Source of the DNA: Moraxellaceae bacterium
GTDB lineage: Bacteria > Pseudomonadota > Gammaproteobacteria > Pseudomonadales > Ketobacteraceae
Direction: 5' to 3'
Assembly: GCA_002402125.1 (NCBI GenBank)
Contig: NVVG01000004.1
Coordinates: 32,135-38,067 of the forward strand
DNA length: 5,933 nucleotides
Of this stretch, positions 1 to 5,933 are shown one piece after another (position 1 is the first letter of the stretch; every line of letters begins with the position of its first letter). Below the pieces are notes generated by a model, which worked only from the letters and a program-made list of their open reading frames with translations, was not told where the DNA came from and did not search any database. The translations under genes and the position numbers were made by a program.

Positions 1-1157
1 CGATTGGTAGAGTCATCGGGTGTTATTGGTCCAAAACGCCGCCCTCGCTGCCACAATAGCAAGGCAAGACAGATGCCTAGGCTGATGATAAGGTGGCTGG
101 CAGCATTCCATAAAAGACTAAGCAGGTTGGGAGAGTTTGTATCAAATACAAACCAGGCCGTTTCGCTATCGCTGACCAGCATCCATAGTAAATAACTGTG
201 ATTATACCAACTGATCTTTCGGTTTTTCCAAAAGCGTAAATCTGACATTACAGTGAGCATGCCTTCACCGACAGGGTATTGTAAAATATGATTAGCGCTG
301 TCTTTGTTTTTTAGCTGTTCTGCATGTAGTGCATTGTTTGATGTGTCTTCTAGATGATATCGGCTACGAAAATTAATGCTAATCACATCATCGGCTTTAT
401 TGTAGGTGATGAGTGAAGGCGTATTTTTATCGCTGGCACATGCCAGGGTTTCATCTATATTCGTTTCATTGTTGTTACCGCTATCTTGCCCGTTATTATT
501 GATGTTGCTAGTGTTGTTGTCGCTTACATCAGGGTCACTGTTTACTCTGTCACTCTTTCCTTCGAGATTGTTTCCTTCGCGACTATTTTCATCGTGATTA
601 TCTTCATCGGTATATTGTACGATAACATCGTCGGAGTAGTTTTCTATGATGTCAGTTATTTCAGCACTTGTTTCTTCATTTAATGCAGAATTTTCTGTAT
701 CCCATTCATGGAATCGAATGCCAAAAGAGTCTAGGAATTCATCCTTGCTGGATTCAGTTTCGGTATTCCATAACGATGATGGCGATAGAATTAGGTGGCC
801 ACCATTGGCAAGCCAGGCCATGATTTTTTTAGCTTGTACCGGGTGGAATTTGCGTTTGTTTAGCAGTATAACGGTGTCATCATTGGATACGGTGTCCAAT
901 ATGATTTCAATATCTACGGCGCGTTTGGTGCGTATTCCTATTTCATCTAGAAATGTTTGGGCCGCTAGATAAGGGTTGAGTAAAGTTTCTTTTTTGTACC
1001 CAAGATTTTCGACGGTTTGAATCCACACCATTTGAGACTTTAGCCAAAAAAAACCGCCAGTTAAAAGTACAATTAGGAGGCATGTGGTGCCAATGGTCAT
1101 TGTTTGTTGCTTGGATATCCGTGAGAAGTAACGGCTGAGATTGAATGTTGACTTCAT
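1..1157 (-). CDS. DUF4350 domain membrane protein (partial, 3' end beyond window)
   Basis: Reading from the ATG at 1157 gives 385 codons with no stop, so the C-terminus lies outside the window. Residues 1-20 are basic (MKSTFNLSRYF...) and are followed by a membrane segment at about 21-38. A soluble domain then begins with NPYLAAQTFLDEIGI (61-75), DTVILLN (94-100) and a helix plus GGHLIL (119-124). It resumes at PVGEGMLTVMSDLRFWKN (295-312) and WYNHSYLLWML (317-327). A second membrane segment (about 352-369) leads to WQRGRRFGP (369-377). These match the DUF4350 family as I know it. Basic residues at both ends place the termini in the cytoplasm and the domain outside. Residues about 183-237 form an Asn/Asp/Glu/Ser-rich stretch that looks like a disordered insertion. 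The start overlaps the DUF4129 stop as ATGA, suggesting coupled translation, with GGAG ten bases upstream. The biochemical role is unknown; family neighbours suggest work with a MoxR ATPase. The family call is fairly sure, the function is not. Confidence 0.85.
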   Translation of the reverse strand, partial: MKSTFNLSRYFSRISKQQTMTIGTTCLLIVLLTGGFFWLKSQMVWIQTVENLGYKKETLLNPYLAAQTFLDEIGIRTKRAVDIEIILDTVSNDDTVILLNKRKFHPVQAKKIMAWLANGGHLILSPSSLWNTETESSKDEFLDSFGIRFHEWDTENSALNEETSAEITDIIENYSDDVIVQYTDEDNHDENSREGNNLEGKSDRVNSDPDVSDNNTSNINNNGQDSGNNNETNIDETLACASDKNTPSLITYNKADDVISINFRSRYHLEDTSNNALHAEQLKNKDSANHILQYPVGEGMLTVMSDLRFWKNRKISWYNHSYLLWMLVSDSETAWFVFDTNSPNLLSLLWNAASHLIISLGICLALLLWQRGRRFGPITPDDSTN

Positions 1158-2686
1158 GGGGCGAGATCTCCACTCTCTTCCGTCACGCAGATTGGGAAAT
1201 GCGAGGGCCATTCATTGCATAACGCATCGAATTGTTTGTGACTGACCCGTTGGTGGCCATATGCAAGCATGACCCATTGTTCAGTCAGCGTCTGGAAGAA
1301 TTGGCTTTTGGGGTTGTGATCATTTTGTTTGCTGAATAATCTGACGCATTCTCCTTCGGTGTGGCTGTGATGTAGATTCAGTGCCTCGACATGAACCAGG
1401 TCAGACAGCGCTGCTCGGTAAAGTAAGCTATATGCTTGTCGAGGGCTTTTTCGCCAGAAGCCCCTTGCAGATTCAATTATATTGTCAGGTAGTGAGTCTT
1501 GGTCAAGTGCTAGGCCGAATAGTGAGGATGGGGGAGGTGCATTTGAAAACTTTCGGGCTTCCAGAAATGGTATCTCAATGCCTCGCAATCGTAACAGAAT
1601 AAATAATACACAGACGATGGCAAGGCACCATAGTAGAACCTCTGCACTTGCGGCGATGATATTGAATAGTTGTTCAGCCCACTCGGGTAATGTGGTTTTT
1701 TCATCATCGTCGTCTAATTCAGTTTTGTTTTTAAACTGCCATCGTTCCCTTGAACGAATGTCATTAAAGGCCTCAGACTCTACGATGAGAATCATCCGTT
1801 GCTGAGCCTCATGTGGCGATAGCTCGGTAACCAATTCACCAAGGGGCTGGTCTGCAGAGGATATGGATGGTGAGATGACGATTATTACCATGATAATCGC
1901 TAAAAAGGTGCTAGCTATTGATGATTTTAATACTGGCTGTTTTCCTTTTGCTTGCGCTCGGGTGGCCATATCCTTAAATGTTAGCTCTATGTCCCAGGCT
2001 TCTAATGTTGTTCGACGGTTTATATAGAGCGAGAACCCCGCGGTGACGTAAAATGGGGCCACTATGCCCATCGCTAGATACCAGCACCAAGACAATATTC
2101 GGTGAACCTCTGGATGTGTGATTAAATCAAAAAACTCAATGTAGATATCCAGTTGTGGTGGTACTAGCATCCAAACTAAACCACAAATGGCAAAAACGAT
2201 GATGTTCTCGATCGTCATGCCGACAAGGGTGAGCCATATTGCCGCTGAACTCGTGGTGCGTTGTAGTACGTTTAACCGTTTGTTGCGTTGGGTACCGTGT
2301 AAGCTTTCCAAGTCGCCCACGGGCATGTCAAATGACCGAGTTAAACTTAACCGTCGAATACTAAGCTTAACGATGGCGTCATGCCATAATCTGCGTGGAG
2401 CCTGCATAAGGATTTTTCTAAAGGACACCGTGTTGGAAAATAACTTCTCTGATACGTAGAGTAATTGTAATGAGTCAAACAACGGTTTTAGCCACCAAAT
2501 CACCATGGCAGAGATATAAGGTGACTGATGAAATGTCACCTGCAATGCTACAAATAGCGGCAAGGAGATGCAAAACCATAAGGCATAAAGTGGTGATAAC
2601 CAGTTGCGAGCCATAACAAAACCTAGGTCGATGGCTTCATAATGGTTACGTGGTCGGATTTTGGCATTTATCTGGGATAAATCCAT
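1154..2686 (-). CDS. DUF4129 domain multi-pass membrane protein
   Basis: A 510-residue protein with about six hydrophobic segments near residues 29-50, 56-76, 147-176, 198-221, 258-274 and 343-365. The C-terminal 120 residues carry the DUF4129 signature: LLYRAALSDLV (421-431), TEGECVRL (443-450), then FFQTLTEQWVMLAYG (463-477) and FDALCNEWP (486-494). The basic stretch RLRGIEIPFLEARK after the last helix puts this domain in the cytoplasm. The loop between the last two helices (about 275-342) would be external and holds an acidic run, DDDDE (325-329). There is no transglutaminase domain, unlike TgpA-type proteins that also end in DUF4129. The ATG directly abuts the TAA of the SpoIIM gene (TAAATG), with GAGG nine bases upstream, and its TGA overlaps the next start. 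The biochemical function is not established; the conserved gene set suggests an envelope-associated complex, which is inference. The family is called from the C-terminal motifs. Confidence 0.85.
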   Translation of the reverse strand: MDLSQINAKIRPRNHYEAIDLGFVMARNWLSPLYALWFCISLPLFVALQVTFHQSPYISAMVIWWLKPLFDSLQLLYVSEKLFSNTVSFRKILMQAPRRLWHDAIVKLSIRRLSLTRSFDMPVGDLESLHGTQRNKRLNVLQRTTSSAAIWLTLVGMTIENIIVFAICGLVWMLVPPQLDIYIEFFDLITHPEVHRILSWCWYLAMGIVAPFYVTAGFSLYINRRTTLEAWDIELTFKDMATRAQAKGKQPVLKSSIASTFLAIIMVIIVISPSISSADQPLGELVTELSPHEAQQRMILIVESEAFNDIRSRERWQFKNKTELDDDDEKTTLPEWAEQLFNIIAASAEVLLWCLAIVCVLFILLRLRGIEIPFLEARKFSNAPPPSSLFGLALDQDSLPDNIIESARGFWRKSPRQAYSLLYRAALSDLVHVEALNLHHSHTEGECVRLFSKQNDHNPKSQFFQTLTEQWVMLAYGHQRVSHKQFDALCNEWPSHFPICVTEESGDLAP

Positions 2687-3673
2687 TTACCGGGACCTCG
2701 GGGGGAGGGAGGCTCGACGACCGCCCCAATAGAAATACACAAAAACCAAGATCCAAAGGCTCGTTCCAACGGCAAACTTTATTGAAGCAGTGAGGGTGCT
2801 ACTTGACGACCAAAAAGCTTCCACAAAAGCGGCGATCAATAAGAAAAAAATGACCCCGTATACGAGCGCAATGCTATCTTTTCCTGCGTCGAGTAAGGCT
2901 TGCTTACGAGATTTTTGTCCGGGCGCGAGCAGAGAGAACCCCAGTTTCATTCCTGCGGCACCAGAGATGGTAATTGCCGTTAATTCAAAGGCTCCATGGC
3001 TGATAACAAAGGAGTAAAAGGGCGTGTTGTATTCTAGCGAGCTCAAAAATCCTGCAGCAGCACCTAATGCAAGCCCATTAAAAACTAAGAAAAATATGCT
3101 GCCAAGTCCAAATAGAATGCCACTGGCAAAAGTTTGGAAACCTATGCCCATATTGTGTTGTATATAATAACCGAACATCAGCAAATCTTCTTCTGATCCT
3201 CTGGCTTCTGCTGATACAGCGTTGTTAGTGGGGTTGTACATGGACACCAGGTCGGCTACTTGTCCTGGCGATTGAAAGCTGAACATTAGTGAGGGGTTAG
3301 AATATATAAGCAAGCCAAAGATGAATGCGGGACCATAGAAAAGAGCCGATGCAAAGCCGATCAGTTTGGCATGTTTACGAAACTGCTGGGGAAAACCAAT
3401 CAGTATAAATTGCACAACATTGTACACAACGCTAGACCGGTGTTGGTACAATTGTTGGTGGCCGCGTAAGGCAATATCATTTAAGTGGTCAATGAGGTCG
3501 GGGCTATAACGACGCTCCTGCGCCAGGGCGAGGTAATAACATATTTTTCGATAATGTTTGGCAAACCCTTTGAGACTGGCTGTTGATGGTTTTTGGGTTT
3601 CTAGCTGTTCAACTTGTGATTCAAATTCTTGCCATTCGGTAGCATATAGTGATTCAAACTGTTGCTGCTTCAT
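2687..3673 (-). CDS. Stage II sporulation protein M family (SpoIIM/DUF95) membrane protein
   Basis: A 328-residue protein with a soluble, helical, charged N-terminus (about 1-100), then several membrane segments near 103-124, 178-213, 220-245, 267-288 and 296-316. The family signature is clear: a long glycine-rich stretch, NMGIGFQTFASGILFGLGS (174-192), then FNGLALGAAAGFL (198-210) and SHGAFELTAITISGAAGMKLG (225-245), where His226 and Glu230 sit in the conserved HG-x-x-E pattern. Bacillus SpoIIM belongs to the complex driving peptidoglycan degradation during engulfment. Nothing here suggests spore formation; Gram-negative homologues occur in MoxR/DUF58/DUF4129 clusters and are of unknown function. 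The start overlaps the RDD stop as ATGA and is preceded by AGAGGTGG within the RDD coding end, a good ribosome binding site. Its stop abuts the DUF4129 ATG. The C-terminus is short and basic (GGRRASLPPRSR), hence probably cytoplasmic. Confidence 0.9.
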   Translation of the reverse strand: MKQQQFESLYATEWQEFESQVEQLETQKPSTASLKGFAKHYRKICYYLALAQERRYSPDLIDHLNDIALRGHQQLYQHRSSVVYNVVQFILIGFPQQFRKHAKLIGFASALFYGPAFIFGLLIYSNPSLMFSFQSPGQVADLVSMYNPTNNAVSAEARGSEEDLLMFGYYIQHNMGIGFQTFASGILFGLGSIFFLVFNGLALGAAAGFLSSLEYNTPFYSFVISHGAFELTAITISGAAGMKLGFSLLAPGQKSRKQALLDAGKDSIALVYGVIFFLLIAAFVEAFWSSSSTLTASIKFAVGTSLWILVFVYFYWGGRRASLPPRSR

Positions 3674-4350
3674 TTGCCACCTCTAAGCCAGTTTGCTACT
3701 CGTACAATCCATACGATGTTTTCGTCGTCCTGTTTTTGGGTGATGGTGGATAAATGATTGGCAAGTTCCCGTTGACGCTCTGGCGATAGATTGTGTAGTC
3801 GTTCCGCATAGCTAAGTACTGCTCGCTGGTCATCTAGGGTGAGAGAGATAGATGGATGTAGAGGTTGATCTATTGGGATTGATTGAACCGTATGTTTTTT
3901 ACTTGAATAAACCACCAAGGTGCCGGCGGTGAAATCACCTAGGCGTTTGAAATGACGGTTACTGCACATTGAAATTAACCCAAAAATATAGCCAGCCGGC
4001 AGGAAATCAACAAACCGTAAAAGGTTGCGAATAACGGAACTCGACCAGCCGATGGGGGTACCGTCGTCATGGATTACCCTAATCCCCATCTTTTTCTTAC
4101 CGGGTGTTTGTCCTTGTTTATATACTTCAAATAGTACCGGGTAAAATCATTCAATTGAGAATATCAGGAGGAACCAAATAGCCGTTCCAATTTGATCTAA
4201 TGTGGACAAGCCAATAGCGGCTATGACCTGAATGATGGCGCGAATACCAAAATCTATAGCAAATGCCAATATGCGGACTACCGGCCCTGCTAAATGTAGC
4301 TCAAGGTCAATGCTTTCTGGTGTTTCTAATGTTTGATAGGTATCTAACAT
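3670..4350 (-). pseudogene. RDD family membrane protein, interrupted by an in-frame TGA
   Basis: Read from the ATG at 4350, this frame has 226 codons plus a terminal TGA, with one internal TGA as codon 68. The N-terminal part (1-67) has the ETPESIDLELHLAGP lead, Arg26 and Asp33 of the RDD signature (VVRILAFAIDFGIR) and two hydrophobic segments, the second ending near the TGA. In the same frame after the stop come FYPVLFEVYKQGQTPGK, GIRVIHDDGTPIGW and RNLLRFVDFLP. The second signature Asp, in FKRLGDFTAGTLVVY, falls at about residue 139 of the full frame. A soluble tail includes LSPERQRELANHL. Everything except codon 68 looks intact and under selection, and homologues I recall have Trp there, one base away (TGG). 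Possible readings are a recent nonsense mutation, a sequencing or assembly error, or readthrough. Restart at the ATG at 4089 would give 139 residues lacking the first membrane segments, with only a weak ribosome site. RDD proteins are small membrane proteins of mixed or unknown function; this subtype belongs with SpoIIM and DUF4129, whose gene it overlaps by four bases. Confidence 0.85.
4147..4149 (-). other. In-frame TGA inside the RDD gene
   Basis: The plus strand reads tca here, giving TGA between GAA (Glu67) and TTT (Phe69) of the RDD frame. No length change is needed to join the two halves, so this is a substitution rather than a frameshift. A TGG-to-TGA change equals C to T at 4147 on the plus strand. 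The following base is U, a context regarded as favourable to termination, which argues against efficient readthrough. No stem-loop resembling a selenocysteine element is evident just downstream, though I could not fold the RNA. Confidence 0.9.
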
Positions 4351-4372
4351 GAGGTCGCAGTCATTGCTGAAG

Positions 4373-4804
4373 TTAACTATCGTCCTTGTTTTTGCTACGG
4401 TTGGATACGCCGTCGTTGGCGATTAATCCATACCATTTAGTGGCATACATTGCCGCCGTGAAAAGAATAGCGATAGTAATAGATTCAATGACCCCAAGAT
4501 AGCCTAAAGCGTGAGGAATCGCAAAAGCGGAAATGACGCTGTCGCAGAAATACAACATTAAGATAAAACAAAACCATGCGTAGGCTCTTGCGCTGTTGAA
4601 ATATATCCCTAGCGTAAATAGTAATAAGGGGATGACGTAAAGACATAAACTGCCCCATTGAGGGCTGTTAACCTTTGTGTTTGCGTTTGGCGCAACCCAG
4701 ATAAACTGAATGATGTAACAAACGATTAATATTACAAGGCAAGCTAAGGTGGCTTTTTTGCAACGTAAGGCTTTAGGGTGAAGCAATTCTAAGGGGTGAT
4801 TCAT
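4373..4804 (-). CDS. DUF2069 family four-helix inner membrane protein
   Basis: A 143-residue, very hydrophobic protein with four predicted membrane helices at about 18-37, 52-69, 73-94 and 102-121, a short basic N-terminus (HPKALRCKK) and a charged tail (NRSKNKDDS). The third helix, AYAWFCFILMLYFCDSVISAF, and the fourth, GYLGVIESITIAILFTAAMYAT, fit the DUF2069 pattern I know, including the Tyr-Phe-x-Asp/His-x-Val motif and the Glu in the last helix. Its position next to wrbA supports the call, since these two are neighbours in pseudomonads. Both termini are probably cytoplasmic. The function is unknown. The gene starts 13 bases after the wrbA stop and ends 22 bases before the RDD start. The ribosome binding site is weak, which may mean translation depends on the upstream gene. 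Confidence 0.78.
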   Translation of the reverse strand: MNHPLELLHPKALRCKKATLACLVILIVCYIIQFIWVAPNANTKVNSPQWGSLCLYVIPLLLFTLGIYFNSARAYAWFCFILMLYFCDSVISAFAIPHALGYLGVIESITIAILFTAAMYATKWYGLIANDGVSNRSKNKDDS

Positions 4805-4817
4805 AGTTGGATAACCA

Positions 4818-5432
<615 letters not shown>

Positions 5433-5777
5433 TCAAAGAATATCGAGCACGTTTTCAGGAGGGCGGCCAATGGCTGCCTTGGTGCCGTTTACCACAATGG
5501 GTCGTTCAATTAATTTGGGTGTGTTAACCATGGCATCAAGCAGGTCGCTGTCGGATAGCGCTTCGTTGCTCAAATTTTGTTCTTTATATTCGGTTTCTTT
5601 GGTTCGCATCATGCCTCTGGCATCTACGCCAAGGCTTTTTTTGATTTTCGCTAAGGTAGCTTTGGAAGGCGTGTTCTCTAGATAAAGTACAATGTCTGGA
5701 GTTACACCGTTTTCTTCCAGTAATTGTAAGGTTTGCCTAGACTTTGAACAACGTGGGTTGTGATAGATTGTAACCAC
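5433..5777 (-). CDS. arsC: Arsenate reductase (glutaredoxin-dependent) family protein, ArsC
   Basis: A 114-residue cytoplasmic protein of the thioredoxin-fold ArsC/YffB/Spx superfamily. Family enzymes reduce arsenate to arsenite using glutathione and glutaredoxin. The active site HNPRCSKSR gives the His-x3-Cys-x3-Arg motif with His6, Cys10 and Arg14. The three arginines that bind oxyanion in E. coli ArsC (60, 94, 107) are matched by Arg58 (MMRTKE), Arg92 (ERPIVV) and Arg105 (GRPPE), each shifted by two as is His/Cys. This makes real arsenate reductase chemistry more likely than a YffB-type role. The C-terminus ends at the normal place (PPENVLDIL). The start is GTG, decided by a perfect AGGAGG six bases upstream. 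No arsR, arsB or acr3 is seen, so this is a stand-alone housekeeping copy paired with wrbA rather than a resistance operon. Confidence 0.93.
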   Translation of the reverse strand: MVTIYHNPRCSKSRQTLQLLEENGVTPDIVLYLENTPSKATLAKIKKSLGVDARGMMRTKETEYKEQNLSNEALSDSDLLDAMVNTPKLIERPIVVNGTKAAIGRPPENVLDIL

Positions 5778-5783
5778 AATCTT

Positions 5784-5789
5784 CCTCCT
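5784..5789 (-). promoter_or_regulatory. Strong ribosome binding site deciding the arsC GTG start
   Basis: The minus strand reads AGGAGG followed by six bases (AAGATT) and then GTG. This is the only consensus-strength ribosome binding site in the window and fixes the arsC start at a GTG. Placing the best site on the first gene of a tightly packed cluster fits ribosome loading at the front of the transcript. Confidence 0.85.
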
Positions 5790-5820
5790 AAAAATGGGAT
5801 ATAAGAATCGAATGAGCTAT

Positions 5821-5826
5821 TTTATA
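5821..5826 (-). promoter_or_regulatory. Possible -10 element for the arsC-led operon
   Basis: The minus strand has TATAAA in an AT-rich stretch about 44 bases upstream of the arsC start. The hexamer at the standard 17-base spacing is TCTCGT, which is a poor -35 match. This is a candidate by position and by the -10 only; the actual promoter could lie elsewhere in 5790-5933. Confidence 0.3.
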
Positions 5827-5855
5827 GACATTTAACATCATGCACGAGAGGTATC

Positions 5856-5868
5856 CGCTAATTTAGCG
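5856..5868. promoter_or_regulatory. 13-base perfect inverted repeat, possible operator
   Basis: The sequence CGCTAATTTAGCG has two perfect six-base arms around one central base. It can be stretched to 19 bases (5853-5871) with one mismatched pair. It lies between the arsC start and the right edge, just upstream of the candidate arsC -10 and next to a TATACA on the plus strand at 5884-5889. Symmetry and position fit a dimeric regulator site serving one or both directions. It has no T-run beside it and is too short for a terminator. Confidence 0.35.
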
Positions 5869-5933
5869 TATGCTGTGAAAATTTATACAATTACACAGGG
5901 ATGGCGAGTCACTTATGCCGAATACAGAATTAT

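Larger units (their letters stand above)
5778..5933. other. Intergenic region upstream of arsC, possibly divergent promoters
   Basis: This AT-rich stretch holds the arsC ribosome site, a candidate minus-strand -10 (5821-5826), the inverted repeat at 5856-5868 and a plus-strand TATACA (5884-5889). On the plus strand, ATG codons at 5901 and 5915 both stay open to the edge. The second (MPNTEL) is preceded by GGCGAG at six bases and could be the start of a divergent gene. Only 19 to 33 bases are visible, so no product can be named and the gene itself is not certain. Confidence 0.4.

Noticed and set aside
646..972. Open plus-strand frame of 108 codons
   Set aside because: It lies antisense to the DUF4350 gene, whose conserved motifs show that the minus strand is the coding one; the translation matches nothing I recognise.
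943..1173. Open minus-strand frame of 76 codons at the DUF4129-DUF4350 junction
   Set aside because: It is out of frame with the DUF4350 protein, which begins by ATGA overlap at 1157 and explains the same bases.
1482..1805. Open plus-strand frame of 107 codons
   Set aside because: It is antisense to the DUF4129 gene, has no recognisable domain and no good ribosome binding site.
2687..3673. Evidence that the organism forms spores
   Set aside because: The SpoIIM/DUF95 family is widespread in Gram-negative bacteria and no other sporulation gene is present.
4090..4149. A frameshift splitting the RDD gene
   Set aside because: Both halves are in the same frame with exactly 20 codons (one TGA and 19 coding) between them, so only a base substitution is needed.
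4147..4149. Selenocysteine codon
   Set aside because: The site lies at the end of a membrane segment with no redox motif around it, and the family has Trp rather than Cys there as far as I recall.
3670..4350. Genome-wide use of UGA as a Trp codon, suggested by the TGA in the RDD gene
   Set aside because: arsC, RDD and DUF4129 all end in TGA at the expected C-termini, two of them in ATGA overlaps with the next start, and every other Trp seen is TGG.
5901..5933. A definite divergent gene starting at 5901 or 5915
   Set aside because: At most eleven codons are visible, two starts compete and no family can be recognised, so it is only mentioned within the intergenic entry.

Overview
The window looks like a moderate-GC gammaproteobacterial chromosome, probably marine or environmental. 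I base this on the arsC-wrbA-DUF2069 gene order, which I remember from pseudomonads, and on the style of the protein sequences. The genus cannot be fixed from sequence alone. All seven recognisable genes lie on the minus strand and are tightly packed, so they read right to left as one apparent transcription unit. It starts at about 5777 and runs off the left edge.

Right part (about 5933 to 4373): a 156-base intergenic region, then a glutaredoxin-type ArsC arsenate reductase homologue (GTG start, strong ribosome binding site), a WrbA flavodoxin-like quinone reductase, and a four-helix DUF2069 membrane protein. The gaps are 21 and 13 bases. The intergenic region carries a clean 13-base inverted repeat, and a divergent gene may begin at the very edge of the window.

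Left part (4350 to 1): a block of four membrane-protein genes, RDD, SpoIIM/DUF95, DUF4129 and DUF4350, joined by ATGA, TAAATG and ATGA junctions. That strongly suggests translational coupling. In known genomes this set usually sits beside a MoxR AAA+ ATPase and a DUF58 (von Willebrand A-like) gene. Those two are not in the window but would be expected just beyond the left edge. The function of such clusters is poorly defined; a cell-envelope or membrane-protein maturation role is inference. The DUF4350 gene has no stop before the edge, so it is partial.

The most notable anomaly is in the RDD gene. A single in-frame TGA (4149 to 4147) interrupts an otherwise intact 226-codon frame at a place where homologues, as I remember them, carry Trp. 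Reading continues in the same frame on both sides, so this is a one-base nonsense change (TGG to TGA), a sequencing error, or, less likely, recoding. Global UGA reassignment is contradicted by three normal TGA stops (arsC, RDD, DUF4129), two of them in ATGA overlaps. Separately, the arsC TGA lies exactly eight codons upstream of, and in frame with, the wrbA ATG, so readthrough there would give an ArsC-WrbA fusion. I see no mobile element, CRISPR array, RNA gene or convincing terminator.
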